Source: Sitta carolinensis (lineage: Eukaryota; Chordata; Aves; Passeriformes; Sittidae). From it: a stretch of 64,000 nucleotides of DNA. Positions within the stretch are counted from its first letter, which is position 1. Each line of letters starts with the position of its first letter. The notes below the pieces were generated by a model. That model was not told the DNA's origin. It saw nothing but the letters and a program-made list of their open reading frames with translations, and made no database searches. The translations under genes were made by a program, and so were the position numbers. The stretch spans positions 3,596,001-3,660,000 of the forward strand of contig CM063295.1 of assembly GCA_032173965.1 (NCBI GenBank). Direction: 5' to 3'. This document shows positions 35,998 to 48,000 of the stretch, piece after piece.

Positions 35998-36550
35998 GGG
36001 AGCTGGGATGGATCCCCGGGAGTTGGAATTGATCCCCCGGGCTCTGGGATTGATCCTCCGGGAGCTGGGATTGATCCTCCGGGAGCTGGGATGGATCCCC
36101 CGGAGCTGGGATGGATCCTCCGGGAGCAGGGATGGATCCTCCGGGCGCTGGGATGGATCCCCGGAGCTGGGATCAGTCCCCGGGAGCTGCGATGGATCCT
36201 TCGGGAGCTGGGATGCATCCCCGGAGCTGGGATGGATCCCCGGGAGCTGCGATGGATCCCCGGGAGCTGGGATGGACCCCCGGAGCTGGGGTGGATCCCC
36301 GGGAGCTGGGGTGGATCCCCGGGAGCTGGGATGGATCCCGGGAGCTGGGATGGACCCCGGAGCTGGGGTGGATCCCCGGGAGCTGGGGTGGATCCCGGGA
36401 GCGGGATGGATCCCGGGAGCTGGGATGGACCCGGAGCTGGGGTGATCCCCGGGAGCTGGGGTGGATCCCGGGAGCTGGGTGGATCCCCGGGAGCTGGGAT
36501 GGATCCCGGGAGCTGGGGTGGATCCCGGGAGCTGGCAGGGAGCTGGCAGG
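35998..36550 (+). repeat. Minisatellite A, unit about 20-21 bp, about 25 copies
   Basis: The unit is GGGAGCTGGGATGGATCCCC with small variants (GATTGATCC, GGGGTGGATCC, one-base contractions). Most units carry GGATCC and many unit junctions carry CCCGGG, so the array is rich in 6-bp palindromes and CpG. The + strand has regularly spaced G runs that could support quadruplex folding. The units lack stop codons, so frames stay open on both strands: up to 203 codons on plus and 297 codons on minus. The repetitive Pro/Ser/Gly peptide is an artefact. Copies at the left are more diverged than those at the right. Confidence 0.95.
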
Positions 36551-39500
36551 GCTCTCAGCTCACAGCTGGGGCGCTCGGGCTGTGTTGCAATTCTCCGAGC
36601 CGAGCTCATTCTCAAAGATGAATTGCTGTGCTTTGCCCTCCCCATCACACCTCCCTCGCCTGAAACAGCAATCCTTCGGCAAACAAGACATTTCCCTTCG
36701 GTATTGCACCAGAGTTCTCTGATAAAAGAAAAAAAAAACATCACAAGTGTTTCAGTGTCTGGCAGAAAGTTTATACAATTCTTGGCCATTCTACTTTTCC
36801 TTACTCTTCAGGTTGTGCATACAGCAACAGCTGCTCTGTAATGTGATAAACATACGGTAATTAAGTGATCTTGGTTTATTAGTAACACCTTTCCTTGACT
36901 AGGAGATTTTAGAGTAACAGAGAAAGGATGAGCCAGGGGTGCTGCTTCATATTAATTTGACAGCTTCATCCTTTGGAAGGTCTGCCATGGCTATCCATGT
37001 TTTAAACCCTGCTGGATGTAAAGGTTTTTATGCTAAAAGGCTTTTGCTCTCCAGTCTCACCTTGGAGAGCAGTCTGGCAGTGACACAGAGGCACTTGCAG
37101 GCAGGACCTATAAAGCAACTGAAAGAAAGGCTTTTAAACACCTTTTCCCTAATTTTAGAGTGAGCTGTGTTTTCTTTGGAATTGTAAACATGCAGAACAA
37201 AATAAGGGAGAAGTAACTTTTATTGCATTGAAAATATTATAGGGCATTATGAGTCCTTTTTTCCCCCTCATTAAACACATCTTTAAAAATTGTTAAAACA
37301 ATAAATCTATTTTCCAAAGCATCATAGCATGCCATGGAGGAGTCTGAGGAGTTTAGTGTGATCCAGGGATTACTACCTGAGAGGCATGAAAAAAAAATTG
37401 GGAAATAGACCTATTATAAAATATCACAGTTCTCTTAGAAATAAGCCAATATTATAACTTTATTCTAATAAATATAGAAGAAAAAAATTTAATGATGGTA
37501 TTCTTATTTATTCATCTCTCTCTATTCTGATGCAGTCTGAATGAGAATATTAGCCTAGAGAGTTGAATATTTTTTAAATTGCAGCACTTTGAATTACTGA
37601 TATGTGCAAATTACAATAAAAAAGGAATGAAGAATGGTAGTTAGACAACGTAAATGATGCAGTAAGTTCTGCTCCATTACTTTATCTGAGCTAGGATGGG
37701 GAACTGTTTAGTTGTTAGGATCTGCTTCACTGTCATATTATTCATTGTTGTTTTGCAATATCTTCAAATATCTTCGACAGTTATTGTAGGAATTCATTAA
37801 GGACCAGGAGCAGTGAGGCATTTACCCGCTCCTAATGATGAGCAGCAGAATATTCTCATGGAGGTTTTTGCTTCAGAAAAAGCTTAACTAGGGTAGCTGA
37901 GCCTGACCTGGGTTGGATTTTTTTTTTTTTTCCTAGTGCTGCTATGAGGTAATTCAGTGTTAGGTGGCTGATTTGTAATATTGCTTCTCCATTAATTAGA
38001 TATGTTTCACTAGATATGTGCTTTCCTGTTTAGGGAGCTAAATATACTACTTTTGTTTAATTTGGTGGGCTTGGGGTGTTTTAAGTCTGCATGTTCCAAG
38101 GTTTCATTTCCCACAGGGCATGGAAATGTTGTGGTATTTTTCTTGCTGTCATTAATGTGAAGTTTGTATGAGTAAAATCTCCAATATCTTGGGCAAAGGA
38201 GCAGCTACGTGGGAGCAGGTTCATAGGAGTCACTGTTAAACCAATGCTGTAATTTGTCATTATCTAAATGGTAAAAGAGTGTCAGTGGTCTGCTTGTGAT
38301 TTACAGGTGGTTCTGTTGCTCATCTCCCAGGAACCATGATCTTCCTACAGAGATCAAGGAAGACAGTGTCCTTGTTTAGATCGTGCCTTTACACTGTTGC
38401 ACTCTTGTATTTATTTGGGCAGCTCAAGTTACTCTCTCAAAGCAGATTCAGGAGCATAAGGCTCACTGGAATCGAATAGGACATCTTGAAAACAAGAGGC
38501 AGATCCCTAACACGAGGGTTTTTTTTGAAATATCACTGTAGATTATCACAAATTATAACTCTGTAACTAAAATCAACATTGTAATTTCCCCTTGGCTGTA
38601 TACAAATGTACATGTAAAGAAATATTGTAACGATTTCCTAACTTCTCATTCTTATCTTTTAAGAATTCAGTCCCTGTTTCTTTCTGATGGATTCTCCTGT
38701 GAACTTTCTAAATTCTCCACCTTTCCAAGTGGTGTTTTGGGTTAAGCAAGTAAAAACCTTAGGGGTTAAATACAGCCTGGCCTTAGCCTGTGAATTTACT
38801 GTACAGAGCAGCCTGTTTTCTGACCCCACGGAGATACTTCCTTCCTAAACAGCACAGTGCAGACATATTCAGGCTTTATGAAAATCTCCACATGCATGTA
38901 AACACCCAAAACACTTCCACTGGCAATTGTTTGCACTCTGGATATTCTCCAGATTGCAGCATTAAGGGGGTTTGGATCAAGTTCATTTCCACAGCTCCGT
39001 GGCATTTAAGAGATATCAAGTCCCAATATTCCTGTGAGATTAGTATGTGCTATTATCTCTTTATTACAGAAGGAGAAGCCATAAAATTGAGCAGCCTGAG
39101 TGATGTGCCAGGAGAAGGACTATAGCAGAGCTAGGATTTGAATTCCTGTTTCTCAAATCCCAAATCATTGCCTACATTCTTGGGCCATCTTTCCTCTGCT
39201 CTGCCTCTAATCCAGTAACTTTTATTGTTAATGATTTTTTTTCATTTAACAGTGAAAAAGGCCTTATAATTTCATGCTCCTTCCTGTCTCATAAAAATTT
39301 GAAATTTTTCCTTAAGAAAATCCCGCAGTTATTAAATGTGTATGGAAAGTGTGTGATATGCAAAGTCCTGTCAGCACAGGGCAAAGCTAATTGAAAATAG
39401 ACATTCCTGGGTCATGTCAAGGGTTCACCATCCTTTAATGAAGATGTACACTTGATCCTCTTTTCTTTGAAGAGCTTACAGACTTCTGAAACTTTTTCTG

Positions 39501-39755
39501 GTTATGCAGAGTGGAGGTACAGCCACGGCAGGCTCTTGGGCAGCTCAGTACAGCAAATTTTAAACCTGGCCAGGCTGCTCTGAGTTTTGGGGCGTGCTGC
39601 TGCAGGAAACACTGCTGAGCACAGGGAGTGCTGCTGCAGCCTGAGCCTGCTGGGGCAGCAGGGCTGGCCAAGGACAGGGGAGCCCTGAACCTCAGCAGGG
39701 ACCCAGGGGACAAGTGTGGCACTGGGGGTGAAAATATGGGCACTGAGGGGACAGA
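36551..39755. other. Unique non-coding DNA
   Basis: AT-rich with no gene or mobile element recognised. T runs occur near 37919-37932 and A runs near 37388-37396. The longest frame (38790-39125, 111 codons) has no domain signature. Confidence 0.55.
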
Positions 39756-39756
39756 T

Positions 39757-40188
39757 GTGGTCCCTGTGGGTCCAGGTGTGGTCCCTGTCGGTCCAGGTGT
39801 GGGCACTGATGGTCCAAGTGTGGTCCCTGTGGGTCCAGGTGTGGTCCCTGTGGGTCCAGGTGTGGTCCCTGTGGGTCCAGGTGTGGTCCCTGTGGGTCCA
39901 GGTGTGGTCCCTGTGGGTCCAGGTGTGGTCCCTGTGGGTCCAGGTGTGGTCTCTGTGGGTCCAAGTGTGGTCCCTGTGGGTCCAGGTGTGGTCCCTGTGG
40001 GTCCAGGTGGTCCTGTGGTCCAAGTGTGGTCCCTGTGGGTCCAAGTGTGGTCCCTGTGGGTCCAGGTGTGGTCCTTTAGTGTCCAGGTGTGGTCCTTAGT
40101 GTCCAGGTGTGGTCCCTGTGGGTCCAAGTGTGGTCCCTGTGGGTCCAGGTGTGGTCCTTTAGTGTCCAGGTGTGGTCCCTCAGGGCTG
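39757..40188 (+). repeat. Minisatellite B, 21-bp unit, about 20 copies
   Basis: The unit is GTCCAGGTGTGGTCCCTGTG plus one G, with variants (GTCCAAGTG; CTTTAGTGTCC near the right end) and a short disturbed unit around 40008-40020. A 21-bp period is seven codons and has no stop in several frames, so the minus strand reads a Gly-Pro-Thr-rich, collagen-like peptide and the plus strand a Val/Gly/Pro-rich one (39628-40353). Neither has a signal peptide, splice context or homology that I recognise. The centre (about 39817-39945) is almost perfect, suggesting recent expansion or homogenisation. Confidence 0.95.
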
Positions 40189-40968
40189 TGCTCAGTGGGG
40201 AATCACTGTCCCTGCACACAGAGCACTCAGAGCCCATCCAGTGCCACCACAGATGGGTCTTTGTGCCCTGAGGTCCTGCTGAGCATCCCTGCTCCTGTTC
40301 CAGTCTCTACTGCTCGTGGTAAAGAACAGGAGCATTGGATTGCAGGAATTTAGAGGTGGGGAAAATTTCATTGCCTGTTTGTCCTGCCAATGCATTTTCT
40401 GTTAGTTTCTGCGTTCACAAATCTGTGTTGTGCAATTCCTGTGCAGCACAGGCACAGCCAATAACCAACATCCTTGGTGGGAATTTTTAATGCTCCTGGA
40501 AGATGTGTAAGAAATATAACTGATGGGTCTTTAAATTTTGAATATGGGGTGGCAGTTGGAAAATGCATCTCCAGGGAGGAAGGAGAGCTCTGGGAAGTAA
40601 GAAAGATCTGTTGATGTGAAATGAAAAGATTATCCTCGTGCTACATGGTTTAAGACATTTAAATAGGTGAAACAACATGAGTTTGCAAAGTATATTTGTA
40701 TTTGGCAGCATTTTCAGACTTCAGTTCCTTCAGACTGTCTAATAACAGAAACTGAGCTATCCCAGAACTGCTTCTGACTGTGGACCCTTCTAGGAGCTCA
40801 CTGCACTGTGGAGCATTCTAGAATTTATCACTGGGGTTTAGCAATTTGGGATTTCTCACCAAGTAGTTAATCCTTCATCTCTTACACTACTGAGATACAT
40901 TTCCATCTGTTAATGCATTAACAAGAGCAGTTTGTCTGTGACCTGCCAAAAACCATTGCACACTAATT
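40189..40968. other. Unique non-coding DNA
   Basis: No gene or repeat recognised between the minisatellite and the next LTR remnant. Short frames only, up to 74 codons on the minus strand. Confidence 0.55.
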
Positions 40969-40969
40969 G

Positions 40970-41278
40970 GGGCAAATTTGGGCAGCTGGGTCAAAGAACA
41001 GGGTTCTTGTCTGGGTGTGCAGAGCGAGGGCTGTGTCCCCTCCTAAATTCTTGTGCAGCCCCAGCTCACTGGTTGAGGAGGGAGAGTGAGGAAAAAGAAG
41101 AGGAAAAAAGAATTAAAGAAAACCCTGATGCTGTGCAAACACTGCTCAGCCATGGCAATAACACTGACAACAGCACTAACAGTGTTTTCAGCAGAGCTGT
41201 GGTCCCAAATCCAAAATACAGCCCCACATGGGCTTCTGGGATGGGAATTAACCCTACCCCTGCCACTCCCTGTAAAAC
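40970..41278 (-). mobile_element. 5' part of an avian endogenous retrovirus LTR, truncated
   Basis: On the minus strand the segment begins near 41278 with a degenerate version of the start of a widespread avian LTR. A GGGTTAATTCCCATCCC block stands where the family reads GATAGAGTTAATTTTC; then come TTTTGGATTT at 41207-41216, a GTTAGTGCTGTTGTCAG block, and GGGACACAGCC near 41033-41043. The order and spacing fit the U3 region, read toward lower coordinates. The TATA, R and U5 parts are missing. It belongs to the same family as the 3' fragment at 12.4 kb but lies in the other orientation. Copies are old and diverged; identification is by remembered consensus. Confidence 0.68.
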
Positions 41279-41466
41279 TCCTGGCTTTCTTCACTGTGAA
41301 GTTTCTGCTTTCCTGATCTGCACCCCAGAGGAGCCATTTTATGAGCACACCTAGAAAAGAGAAGCACTGGCAGGGTGGTTTTGTTTGTTTAAGAGTTTGG
41401 TTTTGGGATGGTTTTTTTCCCTTATCTTGAAGGATAGTTGGCACAGCTAAATGACACAGTTATAAA

Positions 41467-41481
41467 ATATATATATATATA
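41467..41481. repeat. (TA)n microsatellite
   Basis: A run of about seven TA units, read directly. Confidence 0.85.
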
Positions 41482-44400
41482 GGGCCTACACAGAGAAAAA
41501 AAATTGATCTGAAATCCTTCACAAATTATGTTTTTATCAAGACCAAGATGTTGTGTGCTATTGATTTTTAGATCCGCACAGCCTACAAGTAATAGAAATT
41601 GCAGAGACAAAATAATTTAAGATGGTTTTCTGTCTTTTGTGTAAGCCAGGTTAGGATATTGAAGAACAAATCAATTGCTTTGCCACTCGGATTCCTTGAA
41701 ACCCAAAAGAAAATTTCAGCATGAGTTATGGTTTCCAAATATTTGTATTTTCTGGTTCCAAGTCTTTTCCTGCAGGCAACAGGCCTTGTTTTGTCTGACA
41801 AGCTTTTTTGCACCTTGGTCACTAGTAGTACAACAGGGAGCTGTAAAGAAAAGCCTACAGGAGGCATGGATGAAACCTAGCAGCAAAGTGGGAAATAGAA
41901 TTACTCAAAAATCTCATGCAACCAGCAGGATCTGCAGAGGATTCGAGCTGAAGGTAGAGGGGCAAGGATGAAGTGGCAGAAGTCCCATCTCTGGGACTGG
42001 GCTCTGCTCCCCTGGGTGCTCTGCTCACACTTTGAGGGCATCAGTTCTGCTAAAACAGTTGAATAATCTGACAGTAGGAGCTGGCTGGATCAGGGCAGAT
42101 CAGCTTCATGGAGGTGTCTTTGTCATTCAAGGCAGAAATTCTGAATACATGATCACTGGGCTTCAAGTAACACTCACCTGGAGAAATAAAACGATGATGA
42201 GAGCTAATAAGACAATAAACCCACTAAAACTAATGAAAGCAGATAGTACACAAGTGATTTGATGGCAGCTCAATACAAGTTCCTATCACTGACTCAGGAA
42301 TGTTTATTTAAGGAATGTGTTCAGGAGGATATAGATTTACAAGCTCAGAACAGCACACTCTCTGTTTTATAAGTTGTGGATTAAACAATACTTATTATAC
42401 TTGATGTTTAACTACCACAGGAAACCTGCATTTGAATAACTTGGTGAATAACATTAGAGTTGGGCTTTTCTTCAGCTTTGTTGGGTACCAGGGGGAGAGA
42501 GCAGTCACATTCTTCAGAGAATACTTTTAAAGCTGCTCTAAAGTTCACTTGTTGAAATGCTAAAAATATTTTGTACCAACTGATGTGCAGTTAAATGAAA
42601 TAGACTGATCCTCTGTAGGCTTAGGGGTATTTGTATCATCATCTAGTTTCCCCTGAAAGACACTTTGATGTAATAGGAGACAACTTTTTCATTATTCATA
42701 TTCTTAAAGAATATGGCCCGTATTTAAATTGACTGTGGCTCTGCCTCCAGATGTCAATAAATTATTTCTTTCAGAACACTGGTCCCAAATGCAGGTCCTT
42801 GTAAACAGCTCCCTCACTAATGCTCCTCCCTGGTATCCAAACACTGCCTCTGGGGCTTTAGGGAGGCCTTTTTTATTGTTCAAAGTGGGGAAATGATCCC
42901 AAGCACTGTTTTGTCTGCACCCTCTGGAGATGTGTCTGTCCCAGGCACACTCTTCTTCCTCTTCCTTCTGTTCCATCCCACTTCTCCTTCTTGTGGGATG
43001 TTTCTCCTGCTTCCCTCAGATCTGGGAATGAAGTTCTGCATGGATTCAGGCTGCATTCCAGGCAGAGATTTTGTCCCTTCCTTTATGGGCTCTCTGGGTT
43101 CAACGCTGAAGGAACAGAGGGGAGAAAAACAACATAATTCTTTCATTGCTAATAGTACAGGATGGAAAGAATAAAAGCCTTTAAATGTATGGAAAGGCCA
43201 CCTGAGAATATTCTAACCTGAAAATAAGCCAAATTCCAGAATTCCAAAGACTAATGTTCTCTGCAGCAGAGCTGGGAAGGTTCTCAGACAAAGATCCATT
43301 TTTAGGTGGGTGGATTAGCTGCTTGAACTGCAATATCAATGGAACTGAACACCTGCAAAAAAGTTGAACTGGAAGACAAAACCCACTTGATGGCACAGTT
43401 ATTCAAGAAATAGGATGGAATCAAGCTCTCCCAGTCCTTTCTGTGGCAGATAGAGTCACTACTGACAGAAGGACATGTGGTACAGATAGCAGATACAGGT
43501 TATGCTGAGGACAGAGCAGTGGGATTCACTGGAAGAACAAGGGGGGCAGGGGGAGAATGCAGCCAGACCCAGAAGAGAGCAGCAGCCTTGGCCACCCTTT
43601 GGGAGTGGAGGCTGGGAATGAGGGTTTGCAGCTCAGCACAGAGGGGAGAAGGGATGGGGAGGTTTCAGGGGCACATCCATGAACCAGGAAGCTGAAATGT
43701 CATGAATCCCCTGGATCTGCACTGTCTCACTGGGATGAGTAAATGCTGATGTTTTACAGTGAAGGGGATTGATTGATGGAGGGAGGTCCATAGGAATCTA
43801 TAGTGTTCAGTTTGTAAAAGGGACAAAATCATGACACATACTTCTGTTGAGACAGGATTGTTCCAAGCAGGCAGAACTAAAACTGCCTGGGGAAGTGCAG
43901 AAAGCTGATGGATTAAGTGCCAGAATAAAATTCACTTTGAGAATTTCATAATAGATGAAAATCTTTCCTTGATGAGGGCGTGCATGACTATTATTGCTCA
44001 GAAGTGTTTTTTTGGAAACATCAGATGGAGTTCTCAGCAGCATTAGTTCGATGCTTGACAGCTGTCAGAAAAAGCAAATTGAATATTTAGCAACTTTGGG
44101 AGAAGGCATTCAACACAGAGAGTAGAGCCCTGCCTGTGCTGGGGTGGGGATTGGTTTTACCTGTGCTGCTGTACACAAGCCTTGGTTACCCCGTGTCTCA
44201 CAGGGCTGGTGCAGGGGATGGAGCGATCAGAGGGGTGGGAAGCAGGGAATACAAGGCACAGGGCACAGCCCTGCCCCTTGGGAAAGGACTGGCCGTGAGT
44301 GACACGGGGCAGCAGCACAGAGGGAGGTTGTTATTGGTATCGATTTGAATATTGATGTCCTAATGATAGGACTCGTGAGGCAGGGACTGTGCACTCAGCG

Positions 44401-45023
44401 GCTCGTGCAGAGCACGGCTCTTCTCGTGCCGTGCAGCAGCTTTCCTGAACACACGTGAATGCAAGTGGAGAGCAATTGTTTAAATTAGTGTATGGTATTC
44501 CTTACACAACCAATGCAGGATGTCCCTCTTTGCAGATTACTGTGGGCAGCACTGGTGCTTGTGTCCTTTCACAAACATCTAGAGGTGGCTGTTGCTGGAC
44601 AGAGGAATTTAACTCCTGCAATCAGTTAGAACAGCTCCTCTGATGTATGGCATTAGAAATGTATTTATGGATCTTGTGTGTGGCTCCTGGTTGTGTTATT
44701 TTTGTATTCAGAAATCGTGTATCTATAAATACATAACGGTAATTTAAAGACAGGAATCAGCATTTCTGATATTCTGTGGCTTTTAAAATGTTTTTGTTAA
44801 ATTATGATGAAAGAATACTATTTAAATTTTTTACAGTAGCAGTAGTTTTCTTGAAAGGCATTTTCTGTTAAATTGAATTGGATCACATTATTTTAGATTC
44901 CAAAATGGTTTATTGATCTGTTGAGGGAGAAAATCAGTGTCTTGGCTTTCAGGTAGACCATCTCAGGGTCCTGTAATGTGGGATGCAGCTTCACTCAGCT
45001 TTGATACTTAGCTAACCAATTCT

Positions 45024-45044
45024 TTTTTTTTTTTTTTTTTTTTT
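45024..45044. repeat. Poly(T) tract, about 21 T
   Basis: A long uninterrupted T run. It could be the antisense tail of an old retrocopy, but no body is recognised to its right. Confidence 0.85.
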
Positions 45045-48000
45045 CCATCAGTCATTAATGGTAGGCAAAAATCCATATTTTATAGGAAGCAACTATCAAT
45101 GATGCTGTAAGCCAGCTGCTCTCCCAGGCAGTGCTGGTGGAAGGGGGATGCTTTCAAACCAAGTGTGTTTCTTGCTGGCAGTCCCTGTGCCCAGGAGCAC
45201 ACCTGCAGCCTCTGAGGATGGTTTCATGACTTCAGTTAAAAGTCCAAGACTGGAAAAACCATTAAATACATTATAGTCAGACAATCCTCCCAGTTATTTG
45301 AACGTGTGTTTTTAATGATCTTGTAATTCAAGTGTTTTCTCAGTCAAATATCAAGGAGTGCTCAGTTTGGCAGCTTGTGGGGATGGGATTTTCTTTTTAA
45401 TCTCCAGCCTTAATCAACCTTTTGTGTCTTCTGCTGCCCAGAGTGGTTGTGACCTGGAGTGGGCTGGCACTGTTTTGTGGATATAATTAAAATAATAATA
45501 AGATCAATAATGAATGTCATTAATATGAGAGTATGGTATAGGCCACAGTATTTATTTGCTGCTTTTGTTCCAGCATTCCTAGGTTCAGCTGAACACAGAG
45601 AAGGAAATTTTTTATTCATTTTTGGAGTAAATTTGGGTGTTTATATAACAGAGAAACACTGGAGGAAAAACCCATTTACATAAGAATTCAGGAGCAAATG
45701 AAACAAAGCTAGCTGCATCCTCATTATTCTGTTTGAATGCAGCGTGCCAGCCAGCTCTGCCATTTGGTGGAAGGCCTTATTAATGACTCCTAAATGAGCA
45801 GACTTGGGGATGGTGATATTATCTGTGATGCATTATTGAATCAACAGAAATAAACCTGCTGTCATTAGCCTAATTATTTAGATATGCTGCAAGATAATGA
45901 CTGTTTTAAGTGCAAATAAGCTGCAGTTAGCAAGCAGCTAACCAAGTAAAGCAGTGAGGTGAGCTGGCAAGGCAGTGGCTGGAGTAGGGAGGGAAGCTGG
46001 AGAAAGGAAAGGACTTTTGGAAGAAAAAAATCCCATTTCTCACTGTTCCAAGTACATTGGAGGACAAGGAGTAGATATTGGTGGTATTTTTCATTGGGTA
46101 TTAGTTTTTTTTAAATTTTAACTCTCCTGCTCTGCCAGAACATCTGTCTGAATTGAACTCTGAGCTTGTGCTAAATCAGCTTTGCCTGTGCTTATTGGTG
46201 CCTCTGTGAGTGCTGAAATTACCCACAGATGGGCTGGCTGGGCTTGCTGGGGTTTGGCTGCTCTGCTGCCCAGGAACAACCTGGGACTGGAAATCAGTGC
46301 CCATAATGTAAAATAACTCCTGTTATGAGCTGGTGGAAGAATTAAAAAAAAAAAAAAAAAGAGAGAGAAGGAAACTAAATTAACTTCCTGAAAAATACTT
46401 GTCAGCTGTAGTTGAATAACAGTTAATTTGAATGTCAAGTTTTCTCATTAATCCCTTGATTAAAATAATTTCCTTTTTATAGCCCAAATACTTGCATAAA
46501 TATAGAAAATGTAATAATGTAGAAGTTATATTTAAAACCTTTTTATCTTAGGTTAGATGTGTTTGTAATTAAGGCTGTCTGTCAGAAGAAAATAAGGGTT
46601 ACAGGTATCTCCTCATAGCTGCATGCAGGGATCTGTCTTCATGCATCATTTTTCCCTCATTAGCTCTTAAAATGAGGAAAAACAATTGTTTTGTGTGCTG
46701 TTTTGGGTTGTTGTTGAGGTTTTTTCTTGATATTAATGTAAAAGTAGTGAAAAGAGTTCTTTCTGAGAGCAGGAAGCCTGTGTTGTATAACAGAAGAGGA
46801 AATCTTAGAATTAAACTTTCTTTTAGTGTCTGTGACTTCACAGTTTGCTAATAAATTCACTTTTCTGTTTCGTTTTGGATTGTGTGACTTTTGATATATG
46901 CAAGATTTTATTCAATTTCATCCTGGTTCTATTTGAAGTGATTGCAGACTGGAAGATCTCCAGCAAGGGGTTAAGGGGAGTCCTTTGCTCTGAGCATTCA
47001 AAAAGAGACAAAAAAAGCCCCAGAACCCAAACAGAACCAAAGCTTCCTGCAGTTGGACCGAAGGTTTCTCCTCAGTGGCATCACCCTCAAGAGAATTCTC
47101 AGTTCACAATCATCTCCTGTGAGTGTTTGCCACCCACTGGAATTCATCCTCTGTTATATTTAGAGCACAAGGCTTATGTGGTGTGAGTACATTTACTTTC
47201 CCCTGCTGCTTGCTGGGTTATTATCTCAGGATTTTTTAAACTGAATTTTCTGCTCCTTCTGAAATTCACTCCAAGTCCTATCAGACATTTTCATGTGCCA
47301 AGTGCTAAATGTGTCTCAAGCAGAAAAGCACCGTGCTCTCAACCTTTAGTTGCTAACAGGTGCTCACAGACCACAATTTTTGATTGTTTTAATGAGGGCA
47401 AAGGATCAGTTGTGGAGCCAGGAGAGAGTTTCTGTTGCAGTGACATCAGAGAAGGACTAAAATGCCAATAACGTCAGGGCTCTCTCAGGTCTAGTGATAA
47501 CAATTCCATGGTGTGAAACATAGATGTGGTGATTTGTACCTCACTTCTCATTTCAGTGGCTTTACATTGCTCATGCTTTGGCATAAAAGGTAAATTAAAT
47601 GGTATTTCAGTTGAGAGAGTGTCGTGATGCCAAAGTAGTTTCCTTTCTGGAAAAGTTTAGCCTACAACAAAATTGTAATGCTCAAAATATACCAAAGAGA
47701 AAACACTACACAAAGCCCTTATGAAACTGTTCTGAAGTTGATTAATGTTTCATGGAGTTTATTTACAATATGTATAATAGAATTTTGCATAATTCAAAAG
47801 CATGCTATTTGATCTTGCAGCATTTATTGAACTAAGAGTTTTTATCAAATGCATAAACAAATATATCAAACCAGTGGTAGAAGTACTCCAGGGTAAAGTA
47901 CATCAGCTGTCTGAGAACTCTCTCTAAAGTGCTACTTGAGATTCTCAGGGTGCAAATGCCCTGTACACAATGAGCCTTTAAAACACATTTTCGTATTTAA

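Noticed and set aside
35896..36789. 297-codon minus-strand Pro/Ser/Gly-rich ORF
   Set aside because: It follows minisatellite A exactly. All frames on both strands stay open there, which is expected of the repeat unit and not of selection for protein.
39435..40127. Collagen-like Gly-Pro-Thr repeat ORF on the minus strand
   Set aside because: The 21-bp minisatellite unit generates it. Gly is not strictly every third residue as collagen requires, and no flanking collagen-type domain or signal peptide is present.
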